DNA of 64,000 nucleotides from a virus. The stretch covers positions 19,421 to 83,420 of the IMG/VR virus record IMGVR_UViG_3300042731_008413; one strand, given 5' to 3'. Position numbers and translations under genes: made by a program. This document shows positions 8,201 to 13,510 of the stretch, piece by piece; position 1 is the stretch's first letter; the number at the start of each line of letters is the position of its first letter. The notes beneath the pieces are model-generated. The model had not been told where the DNA came from, searched no databases, and worked only from the letters and a program-made list of their open reading frames with translations.

Positions 8201-8922
8201 GCAATAAAAAGGTAATGATGTTTGTGGGGCGCAATAAGCGTACCAAGGGTTTTGGAACACTCCTTAAAACGGCCAGAATCCTCAAGGATATGGGCCGGGA
8301 TGACATCGTGTGGTATCTCCATACCTGGGTCTGGGACCAGATGCCCAACTCCTCGATGCCCCTGGATCAATGGGCAAAGCAGTATGGGATAGCTGATCGA
8401 GTAATGTTTCCCGAAATTCAACACCAGGTCTACGGCATCCCCTATGATGAGCCAGCCACCCACCCCCACATCGATGAGAACGAATTGGCCCAGATGAGTG
8501 AGCAAGACGCGGCCAGGAAACTGGCCAGGATTGCCTTTAACTCTCTGTCGCTTATCGAGCGATATGGTATAGCTACCGCGTTTATCAACGCTTCTGAAGT
8601 TGAGGGGCATGGCTTGACATACTTGGAAGCAATGGGTTGCGGGGTGCCGGTAATCAGCGTCGATGACCAGGGAGTTCAGCAGGAGGTCATCGGGGACGCG
8701 GCCCTGTATGTTCCGGTCAAACATTGGGATGATTTTCATACCGGAGCAAGATTGGCTCAGGGTGATCCCCAGGACTTTGCCAGGGCTATCATCGACCTGG
8801 TTGATAACCAGGATTTGTATAACGAAATGCAACAGAAGGCTCTGGAACGGTATCAACAGTTTAAGTGGGATAAGACGATTGATATTATCGCCAAAGCTAT
8901 CATTGAAAGGTACGTGGTATGA
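5281..8922 (+). CDS. Two-domain glycosyltransferase interrupted by an intein
   Basis: The 1213-residue precursor would yield an 818-residue spliced enzyme. Extein domain 1 (about 1-345) is GT4-like (EHFGIIAVEAQAAGTQPFVF). Domain 2 starts near residue 360 (VGVISDDPNITTGFGAVSRA) and ends with EGHGLTYLEAMGCGVPVISV. The intein covers residues 556-950 and interrupts the conserved V-x-x-H-G-x-D loop of domain 2, the kind of active-site position inteins favour. Glycosyltransferases are an unusual intein host, since most inteins sit in DNA-metabolism proteins. Function: probably processive or dual sugar transfer; substrate unknown. Confidence 0.88.
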   Translation: MDIAVFAHHVGSQGLKPSGQYGGGELLTFGWLSALQKYYNVMTVVPNGVYPAFDSAYEYGIDLSGIDWRPVGDTADWIRKYDCLINISHSSYMPPICQRNIMVTMFPQQPDWDTSGYDTICAISQFSADWIKRYWGREAKVVYPLLPVQDTIDRIEQAGYEKQNNIVAIGRFFNVPWGNNKSHSTLISAFQGMYKGDWALTFVGSVQDQKYLQEVKQAANGDQRIKFFRDLKREQYLELLGKSRFLWHAAGYEATKPSSMEHFGIIAVEAQAAGTQPFVFNGGGIVEIPGVIPWDTPAQLSEYTVVEIEKPTPNPMQENALTFDIERNTERLLEIIEDPQVVVVPKPEQAKIYVGDPHPNDIKVGVISDDPNITTGFGAVSRAVVKGLIKRGFRVAAMGIQNPIVGKTKLVPEDIRRIFGEVVNNPQLPTAKMMTRVFEEKLSELELCTTWRGCSHDPSGFDMIEQFLKIEKPDVLYINYDPGNIRNILNGIQDAHVDIPIVAYVPIEGSPVIPQYIEMLRTIKVMNGEPIVYTYAGQRAVMEAGGPKCRVAHHGCFSGDTLITLSDGSKKRIDRIVADKDHSVLGTHNGNPVISCVYDWMTIPMMDSHILKITFDTGDTLRVTRDNLVFTQDGWIKANDLVVGSRCGIINTSTPHANGDYDAKSKNMDQRRGELVEGQLSYNDSNRFEKVIGENLALNKKKGAKTGLIQGNKKSSQKMDQKRLGLAQVELPLSGSRKDRISLRAKMESNSNSSQENGGSQNKLRRVSKVNRSKAKTNIGRLGLFGWNNRWRRSFDVIKKQSKKWFCFVSKDRGGKSKQGFDGLDSFVSSCLCSLRQWCRIWVGVVLPSADNWVQGNSCIKWYSSIYENKKRKMQDSDFFLRKKNGFGESGTVFRTRFRGLPEDEKTKLKKGFSVSWGVITNIELDHESIVYDLKTSTSNFVANNIVVHNCDHAPFRMLDPETRKQLKIACGWGNKKVMMFVGRNKRTKGFGTLLKTARILKDMGRDDIVWYLHTWVWDQMPNSSMPLDQWAKQYGIADRVMFPEIQHQVYGIPYDEPATHPHIDENELAQMSEQDAARKLARIAFNSLSLIERYGIATAFINASEVEGHGLTYLEAMGCGVPVISVDDQGVQQEVIGDAALYVPVKHWDDFHTGARLAQGDPQDFARAIIDLVDNQDLYNEMQQKALERYQQFKWDKTIDIIAKAIIERYVV
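7201..7229 (+). promoter_or_regulatory. Putative internal promoter for the nested endonuclease
   Basis: TTGGTG at 7201-7206, a 17-nt spacer and TATAAT at 7224-7229 preceded by TG one base upstream (extended -10). It lies 36 bp before the endonuclease start, inside the intein coding sequence. The -35 is weak. Confidence 0.45.
7265..8038 (+). CDS. LAGLIDADG homing endonuclease nested out of frame in the intein
   Basis: Reading frame shifted +1 from the host gene. I prefer the ATG at 7265 (MPNQKIWTKDEESW...) because GGAG ends 6 nt upstream; the frame is open from ATG 7253. 257 residues. Two Myb/SANT-like helix-turn-helix repeats come first (W-T-K-D-E-x-x-W-L-K and W-T-K-K-D-L-D-W-L-K, each ending in R-x-W-x-x-I), then a single LAGLIDADG motif, LAGIIDGEGHLTLSKS, with the catalytic acidic residue. 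Single-motif enzymes act as dimers. The Myb repeats would give sequence recognition. It would cleave intein-less alleles of the glycosyltransferase gene and promote intein homing. Confidence 0.8.
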   Translation: MPNQKIWTKDEESWLKANYPTMTQTDLKKSLGRTWPSIKRKAQRLGLYREIKNHHRRWTKKDLDWLKWNYPYLDQEKIESHLGRKWRAIQIAARKMGVARTNSAVYQKSIDQRPKLTSEDWAYLAGIIDGEGHLTLSKSNRKSGFVLSPKIGVANQSKALMDWIVLSLPVYVHCDNGVESGWGWCYRAQIIGFKVIHVLNGILPYMKIKKERCKILISFCERRMALGNQEPYSEQDLEDYQKMKKLNSKKAFRSLGE

Positions 8923-9326
8923 GGCGCAGCGCACCGGTAGAGACCAAACCTTACGTCAAGCCCGAAGTCAAACATCGAGACCCACCCAACGGCACTTTCT
9001 GGAAATGTGCGGGCTGTGGGTCTGACAACTTCGGCAAGTTCATCGATGGTGAGCTTCATATCAAGTATCGGGAGCGGGTAATGGTAGTCGGGGGGATGGT
9101 TGAGGTTCATTGTCGTTTTTGCGGTACTCGTAATCAAATCGATTTGGCTGTGTACCCTTATAAGGTGCAGGTTCACTTCAATGCCCCGGAATTTGATGTA
9201 GAAATCACTGAGGCGGCCTTGCGCCTCGCTCAAGAGAACGGGTTGAATATCAGGCGACTTCAGGGGTCGGGTAAGGACGGGAAGATCGTGGTGGGGGATG
9301 TGAAGGGGGCTTTGGGGTTGAAATAG
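8919..9326 (+). CDS. Zinc-ribbon protein with E3-binding-like C-terminus
   Basis: 135 residues on an ATGA overlap with the preceding gene. Residues about 29-70 hold CAGC...CRFC, a four-cysteine zinc ribbon like that of phage Com-type proteins. The C-terminus ALRLAQENGLNIRRLQGSGK followed by DGKIVVGDVKGAL closely matches the peripheral subunit-binding (E3-binding) fold of 2-oxoacid dehydrogenases (A-x-x-L-A-x-E-x-G-x-x-x-x-x-x-G-S-G-x-x-G-x-I-x-x-x-D-V). The combination suggests an adaptor binding both a nucleic acid or metal and a protein partner. It ends the operon; a promoter starts 4 nt after the stop. Confidence 0.65.
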   Translation: MRRSAPVETKPYVKPEVKHRDPPNGTFWKCAGCGSDNFGKFIDGELHIKYRERVMVVGGMVEVHCRFCGTRNQIDLAVYPYKVQVHFNAPEFDVEITEAALRLAQENGLNIRRLQGSGKDGKIVVGDVKGALGLK

Positions 9327-9329
9327 GGG

Positions 9330-9358
9330 TTGACAAATTTTCTATCTTATGGTATTAT
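9330..9358 (+). promoter_or_regulatory. Sigma70-type promoter
   Basis: TTGACA 9330-9335, 17-nt spacer, TATTAT 9353-9358. The core TTGACAAATTTTCTAT is shared with the promoter at 56912 and nearly with the one at 63646, so this is a phage promoter family. The nearest downstream + strand gene starts 2.2 kb away. Confidence 0.75.
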
Positions 9359-9364
9359 CTTTTC

Positions 9365-9497
9365 AGTGTAGATTATCTCATTTTATCCTCCTTTGTTAGT
9401 TGTCTGCTTCATCTGACCAATGGGGCAGACCTGGACTTATAATAGACGCTAAATAATATAAGTGATTAGAAAGAGGGCGTCCTAGGCGCCCTCTTTC
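9365..9497 (+). ncRNA. Candidate small RNA ending in a strong hairpin
   Basis: Expected transcript of the promoter at 9330. It contains a GTCTGC/GCAGAC helix around 9402-9430 and ends with an 11-bp perfect hairpin, GAAAGAGGGCG (9469-9479), 7-nt loop, CGCCCTCTTTC (9487-9497). No ORF longer than a few codons follows. The hairpin is not followed by a clean U-run, so termination is plausible but not certain. On the minus strand at 9382-9398 there is a vestigial Shine-Dalgarno plus ATG-AGA-TAA, possibly the remnant of a lost gene. Confidence 0.45.
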
Positions 9498-9537
9498 GCT
9501 TTCTCGATGGACATCCCCATACCTATAAAAATGTAAT

Positions 9538-9566
9538 ACGTTCTGACTGTGGAAACGGTCGGGGCG
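9538..9566 (+). repeat. Hairpin element, left copy
   Basis: CGTTCTGACTG (9539-9549), loop TGGAAA, CGGTCGGGGCG (9556-9566): 11 pairs with G-U pairs. It is closely related to the hairpin at 11506-11535; base changes between copies keep pairing. It directly abuts the first CRISPR-like repeat. A weak promoter-like pair (TGGACA 9508, TGTAAT 9532) precedes it. Confidence 0.6.
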
Positions 9567-9719
9567 CGGACCACCCCCACACCTGTGGGGAAATGTTATC
9601 CCGGAGGGTTAGCAGTTCTTCCAGATCACGGACCACCCCCACACCTGTGGGGAAATGGTTTCGCCACTGTCTATTCCCTCACTCAGATCACGGACCACCC
9701 CCACGCCTGTGGGGAAATG
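9567..9719. CRISPR. Mini CRISPR-like array, three 29-nt repeats and two 33-nt spacers
   Basis: Repeats at 9567-9595, 9629-9657 and 9691-9719. Each begins CGGACCACCCCCAC and ends CCTGTGGGGAAATG with one variable base between; copies 1 and 2 are identical and copy 3 has one change (A to G). The reverse complement starts CATTTCCCC and ends GGTGGTCCG, resembling type I-E repeats (inner CCCCAC/GTGGGG hairpin, terminal CCG). Period is exactly 62 nt. Both spacers end in CAGATCA, which is unusual for independent spacers and may mean a longer repeat unit. No cas1, cas2 or Cascade gene is present; the TnpB-like gene lies 196 bp away. Confidence 0.6.
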
Positions 9720-9915
9720 ACTTAAATGGCCTATGAGATAGAGTAAATTCCCCAAATGAATCTTATTAGGTTGTGAGGTTGACAATCCAACAACCTCTCT
9801 GTAGCCCTCACCGATCTGGGTCCAAGCGACGAATCTCCCCACCGATTCAGTTACGACATCTACAGCCTCAGTTGTGTTCATAGTCAATCGCAGACGATTC
9901 AGCCTAACGGCCAAA
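9720..9915 (-). other. Non-coding segment between TnpB-like gene and repeat array
   Basis: No convincing ORF. On the minus strand it is the 3' region of the TnpB-like gene, the place where TnpB guide-RNA scaffolds are normally encoded. It contains an AGGTTGT/ACAACCT inverted repeat (9769-9801) able to form a hairpin. Whether it is a guide scaffold is untested. Confidence 0.35.
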
Positions 9916-11301
9916 TTAGAGACCAAAACTGGTCGGTCCATTTTGGTCTATATCGTCCAATGCCGCCTGCAAGAGCGGTCCCACCCTCGGCCATTGCTCA
10001 TTGGCAACGACTGCATTGAACGTTCCATCTTCGATACAGGTTGCTAAAAATGCGCTATATAAATCTCTTTGAACCACCTCCCCATCATCGAATTTATGCC
10101 ATCTTTGCGACAAAGACTTCTTTTTGAATTCGCCGGTTTTGTGGTCTAGCTGGCTCAGTTTTGTGCTATAGGTAGAGAACTCTTCAACTAGACCGTCATA
10201 ATCATCCATCTTTTGCTTCAGCCGGGCTACAAACATCCCCGGAGCACGCATGCCAACGGATTTTCCGAACATCTTTTGAAATGCAACGTAAGACAACTTT
10301 TCCAAACGGATTACGTTACCCATTTGGAGAATCTGGTTGATTAGTTGTCCGTGTAGCGACTTGCGGTATTCTGCTTGTTTCCTTTTTAATTCGCTTAATT
10401 TTATTTCGGTCTTTAGTTGCCTATTTGATTTTACCCATCGTTTGAGTTGCGAACGTGGTTTAACGGTTCCATCTGTGTTGTAATTGTCAGGGTTGTTAGC
10501 GCGCCGTTGTCGGTCTACCTTACGTTGTAATAGTCGTATATCTCGTTGAATATCCTCTAGTTCCGCGCAGAATTGTTTTAGAAACGCCATATCTTGAGAA
10601 ACAACAGCGACAGTTGAGGGGCCGATGTCCAACCCAACAACACCTTTCCCAAGAGAATGTCTTTTGTATGGTTTGCCTACATTGACGAGTTGAGCAAAGA
10701 ACCTGGTTTTTCCATTGAGTTCACGACGAATCAACCGGACAAATTTTATTTCAGAATTCAGGCCATGAGACATTATCGGGTCATCGTAATCTATAATAGC
10801 CTCAAGTTTGATCTTCTTCCCGTTGCGCCCGGAATTCCACACAACACAGTCATCTCTCCAAATAATGCCTTGTAAATTCGTTACTCCCTCAACCGAATTT
10901 AACTGCCCAAACCTTTTGAATTTTGGCCTCCCCCTTTTTGGGTCAAACAAATATTCGCTCACCCAGGTAAAAGCCCTGGATGCCAGTTTTTTAATGGTCT
11001 GACTGTCTAAATGATAACCTAACCAGGAGTAACCAAATTGTTTAGCGAAGAAATGAATGTCGTATTCCCTAAACCCAAATTCTTTGTTGAGCCTGACAAA
11101 TTCAGCGGTTCTTTCTTTGCCTTTTGGGAGTAGTCGAGCCTTTTGCCAATCCTTTGATTCCCTCATCAACTTCAAGCGGCGAAGGGATTCGCCCAAGCAA
11201 GCATTATAGACCTGCCTGGCCGCCTCAAAACGCTTATTGAGTACAGACTCCTGAGTGGGGGTTGCTTTTAGGGGGATTTCGGTAATAAATCTATCAGACA
11301 T
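9916..11301 (-). CDS. tnpB: TnpB-like RuvC protein (OrfB_IS605 family) lacking its zinc finger
   Basis: 461 residues. RuvC-I is VGLDIGPSTVAVVS (Asp), RuvC-II is VIRLEKLSYVAFQK (Glu), and RuvC-III is QRDLYSAFLATC (Asp), so the catalytic triad appears intact. Close TnpB relatives carry a four-cysteine zinc ribbon before QRDLYSAFLA; here that stretch reads KLSQLDHKTGEFKKKSLSQR with no cysteines. There is no tnpA transposase nearby. TnpB proteins are RNA-guided nucleases; this one may be a domesticated derivative. It overlaps an upstream 42-residue ribbon-helix-helix gene and is opposite in strand to the surrounding late operon, which marks it as inserted. Confidence 0.8.
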   Translation of the reverse strand: MSDRFITEIPLKATPTQESVLNKRFEAARQVYNACLGESLRRLKLMRESKDWQKARLLPKGKERTAEFVRLNKEFGFREYDIHFFAKQFGYSWLGYHLDSQTIKKLASRAFTWVSEYLFDPKRGRPKFKRFGQLNSVEGVTNLQGIIWRDDCVVWNSGRNGKKIKLEAIIDYDDPIMSHGLNSEIKFVRLIRRELNGKTRFFAQLVNVGKPYKRHSLGKGVVGLDIGPSTVAVVSQDMAFLKQFCAELEDIQRDIRLLQRKVDRQRRANNPDNYNTDGTVKPRSQLKRWVKSNRQLKTEIKLSELKRKQAEYRKSLHGQLINQILQMGNVIRLEKLSYVAFQKMFGKSVGMRAPGMFVARLKQKMDDYDGLVEEFSTYSTKLSQLDHKTGEFKKKSLSQRWHKFDDGEVVQRDLYSAFLATCIEDGTFNAVVANEQWPRVGPLLQAALDDIDQNGPTSFGL

Positions 11302-11422
11302 TTTTTAGATAGTTATCGATGGCTCGCCTGACATGCTCGGCCATTGATAAGCCGGTATCACGAACGAGTTGCTTTAATCTATTGTATTGAAGAGTAGTCA
11401 AATAAATGTTTATGCGTTTCAT
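11294..11422 (-). CDS. Small ribbon-helix-helix protein upstream of the TnpB-like gene
   Basis: 42 residues: MKRINIYLTTLQYNRLKQLV, then RDTGLSMAEHVRRAIDNYLK, ending in NV. An N-terminal beta strand with alternating residues, helix, G-L-S turn and second helix match a CopG/Arc-type DNA-binding fold. Its TGA lies just inside the TnpB-like ORF (8-nt overlap), so the two are translationally coupled. Likely an autoregulator of the pair. An alternative start lies two codons upstream at 11428. Confidence 0.7.
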   Translation of the reverse strand: MKRINIYLTTLQYNRLKQLVRDTGLSMAEHVRRAIDNYLKNV

Positions 11423-11467
11423 ATACATCTAATATACATCAAATGGGCGTTATTGTCAAATTGGGGA

Positions 11468-11496
11468 TTGACTTTTTTGGTATTACAGTATAATAT
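11468..11496 (+). promoter_or_regulatory. Late-operon promoter candidate
   Basis: TTGACT at 11468-11473 with TATAAT at 11489-11494 (15-nt spacer) or TAATAT at 11491-11496 (17-nt spacer). It overlaps the 15-bp palindrome at 11481-11495 and precedes the protease gene and head operon. Confidence 0.55.
11481..11495. promoter_or_regulatory. 15-bp palindromic operator copy 1
   Basis: TATTACAGTATAATA, one of eight sites in the window fitting TATTAYANTRTAATA. It covers the -10 region of the promoter before the head genes. Confidence 0.55.
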
Positions 11497-11505
11497 ACTT
11501 ATAAC

Positions 11506-11541
11506 ACGCTCTGACTGTGGAATCAGTCGGGGTGTTTTCTT
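11506..11541 (+). terminator. Hairpin with U-tract in the head-operon leader (attenuator-like)
   Basis: ACGCTCTGACTG, loop TGGAAT, CAGTCGGGGTGT form a 12-pair stem followed by TTTCTTTT. It starts about a dozen nt after the -10, so it may be an early terminator or attenuator. Right-hand copy of the hairpin at 9538. A second hairpin TTGCCCC/GGGGCAA (11542-11560) immediately precedes the start codon and includes the ribosome site. Confidence 0.55.
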
Positions 11542-11563
11542 TTGCCCCGAGAAGGGGCAATCG

Positions 11564-13081
11564 ATGAAGGGCATCAAATACCAACGAATCATTCAAGCGG
11601 CCATCGAAATACCGTGGGCTATCCTGCCCACCAAGTTAGCCCTTATTCAGAACTTGATTACGTTCCGGGCTTCCGGGGGGCATCTGACAGAGGATGAAAT
11701 CAGGGCCAGGATTGGAGACTCGGAATCCCACGAACCCATCATCAAGGTTCACTACTCTGCCCAGAATGGTTCTGCCAGCAACGGCAGTCGCCCCCAGACA
11801 GCCGCAGTTCTCCCCCTCGTAGGCACCATTATTCCCCGAATGGATATGTTCGCCGAATCCAGCGGAGCCATTTCCATCCAACGTTTCCAAAATATGTTTC
11901 GCCAGGCATTGGCCGATGGCGAGATCGACAACATCATCATCGACATCGATTCTCCCGGTGGGCAGGTTTCTGGGGTGCAAGAAATGGCCGATGAGATTTT
12001 TGACTCTCGCGGCCAAAAACCCATTACCGCAGTAGCCAACACCCTGGCCGCCAGTGCCGCCTACTGGATAGCCACGGCTGCTGATGAGGTTGTAGTAACC
12101 CCCAGTAGCGAAGTGGGTAGCATTGGCGTGTTTGCCATTCACGAAGACCTCTCCAAAATGCTGGATCAGGTTGGGGTCAAAATGTCGTTGATCTCAGCCG
12201 GCAAGTACAAGACCGAAGGCAACCCCTTTGAACCTTTGGGGGATGAAGCCCGAGAAGCCATCCAACAGCGGGTGCTGGAATATTTTGATGCTTTTACCGC
12301 AGGAGTGGCCCGTAATCGAGATGTCAGTCAATTTAAAGTGAATGATGGTTTTGGGCAGGGGCGAGTAGTGGGGGCCGAAGAAGCGGTAAAAGAGGGGATG
12401 GCCGATAGAGTAGCCACCCTGGATGAAACGATCAATTACGTTTTATCCCAACCAAACGAAATTAGCGCCAACGGAAACAGCAAGTTGTATTCTTTCCAGG
12501 AGCTTACGCAAGAGTTCTTTGGAAGTAATTCTATAAGCGTTATTCCCGGTGGCGATAATGATAAAGTAATCATTGGCGCAGATACAGGAGGCGATCTTAT
12601 GCCAAACACTAAAGATCAGCCAACGAAGTCCGAAGAAGTCCAGGCATTGGAATTACCGGATGGCACCAAGCTGACTGCGGAGCAGGTTCAGATTTTGCTG
12701 GCCGAGAACAAAGAAGCCCGTCAAGAGGCTAAGGCCATCAAAGTCGAGGCGATGATCGACAAGGCTCGCCAACGCGGGGTGGCCCCGGCTACCTTGCAGG
12801 TGGTCGAGGCGATGTTGACCAAAGCCGAACCGGATGCTCCCCCGGTGCTGTCGTTGGGTGACGAGCAGTACAATATGTTCGGTGGCCTGGGCTATCTTCT
12901 GGAAGTCATTCCGGGCCGGCAAATGGCGGAATTGACCCGAGACGAACCGGGCGAAAAGCCGCCGATGGAGACCATGAAAGCCAACCCTGGCCCTCAGACC
13001 CTGGAAGAAGCTGAGGAGCAGGCCAAGAAGCGGCGGGCGGAACTGGGCATCAAGCCGGTGACGCAGGCTGAGTTGGCGTAG
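11564..13081 (+). CDS. Prohead protease (peptidase S49) with C-terminal scaffold region
   Basis: 505 residues from ATG 11564; the frame is open further upstream, but only this start has a ribosome site (AGAAGGGG). The protease core (about 70-290) has IDIDSPGGQVSGVQEMAD, ANTLAASAAYWIATAADEVV (catalytic Ser), GSIGVF and SAGKYKTEGNPFEP (catalytic Lys), as in phage lambda gpC and SppA. Residues after about 345 are hydrophilic and helical, as in the scaffold part of gpC. It matures the capsid by cleaving scaffold. Confidence 0.88.
   Translation: MKGIKYQRIIQAAIEIPWAILPTKLALIQNLITFRASGGHLTEDEIRARIGDSESHEPIIKVHYSAQNGSASNGSRPQTAAVLPLVGTIIPRMDMFAESSGAISIQRFQNMFRQALADGEIDNIIIDIDSPGGQVSGVQEMADEIFDSRGQKPITAVANTLAASAAYWIATAADEVVVTPSSEVGSIGVFAIHEDLSKMLDQVGVKMSLISAGKYKTEGNPFEPLGDEAREAIQQRVLEYFDAFTAGVARNRDVSQFKVNDGFGQGRVVGAEEAVKEGMADRVATLDETINYVLSQPNEISANGNSKLYSFQELTQEFFGSNSISVIPGGDNDKVIIGADTGGDLMPNTKDQPTKSEEVQALELPDGTKLTAEQVQILLAENKEARQEAKAIKVEAMIDKARQRGVAPATLQVVEAMLTKAEPDAPPVLSLGDEQYNMFGGLGYLLEVIPGRQMAELTRDEPGEKPPMETMKANPGPQTLEEAEEQAKKRRAELGIKPVTQAELA
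12599..13081 (+). CDS. Nested in-frame scaffold protein (Nu3-like)
   Basis: An internal ATG at 12599 is preceded by GGAGG with 7 nt spacing and opens the last 160 codons of the protease gene (MPNTKDQPTKSEEVQALELP...). This is the arrangement of lambda C/Nu3, in which the scaffold is made separately from the 3' part of the protease gene. The product is acidic, helical and Ala/Glu-rich, consistent with a scaffold. Confidence 0.6.
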   Translation: MPNTKDQPTKSEEVQALELPDGTKLTAEQVQILLAENKEARQEAKAIKVEAMIDKARQRGVAPATLQVVEAMLTKAEPDAPPVLSLGDEQYNMFGGLGYLLEVIPGRQMAELTRDEPGEKPPMETMKANPGPQTLEEAEEQAKKRRAELGIKPVTQAELA

Positions 13082-13092
13082 GGAGGTAAACA

Positions 13093-13500
13093 ATGCCAGT
13101 TTCTTCGAGTATTACCAGTTATGAAGGGGTAAAGGGCAATCTAATCGCCGGTGGTGAACCGGTGGTGGCCTCCTACACGGTGGATTACCAGTATGTGACC
13201 GAGATCACTTTGCCGGGGTCCGGGGATAGCCGCAAGGTCGTCCAGGAGGGGCAGGTGATGTCGCTTGACCCGTCTAGCCGAAAGGTGGTGCCAAACTATT
13301 CCGCTTACGGCTTTACCGCTGTCGGGGTCAACATTCAGGACGTTGATGTGACCGATGGTGATGAAGCCCTGGGGGTGGTCTGGGATGGTGTTCTGGCCGA
13401 GCCGGTCTGTATCGACAACGGTACTCTGGGAACGGTTCTGGCGGCCACCAAGACAGCCCTGGCCGACCGGATTCAGTTCACCCGGACCAGCCGGGTTTAG
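13093..13500 (+). CDS. Head decoration protein (gpD/HDPD-like)
   Basis: 135 residues, GGGAGG ribosome site. Gly/Val-rich beta protein containing VQEGQVMSLDPSSRKVVPNY and ALGVVWDGVLAEPVCID, matching the lambda-D-like decoration fold where small proteins stabilise the capsid lattice. Its position between protease/scaffold and major capsid genes supports this. Confidence 0.7.
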   Translation: MPVSSSITSYEGVKGNLIAGGEPVVASYTVDYQYVTEITLPGSGDSRKVVQEGQVMSLDPSSRKVVPNYSAYGFTAVGVNIQDVDVTDGDEALGVVWDGVLAEPVCIDNGTLGTVLAATKTALADRIQFTRTSRV

Positions 13501-13510
13501 GAGGTAAGAG

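Noticed and set aside
9505-9533. Fourth, degenerate CRISPR repeat to the left of the array
   Set aside because: Spacing of 33 nt to the next repeat is right, but only about half the positions match without gaps.
11387-11563. 59-codon N-terminal extension of the prohead protease gene
   Set aside because: It covers the promoter, palindrome and terminator-like hairpin and has no ribosome site; ATG 11564 is preceded by AGAAGGGG.
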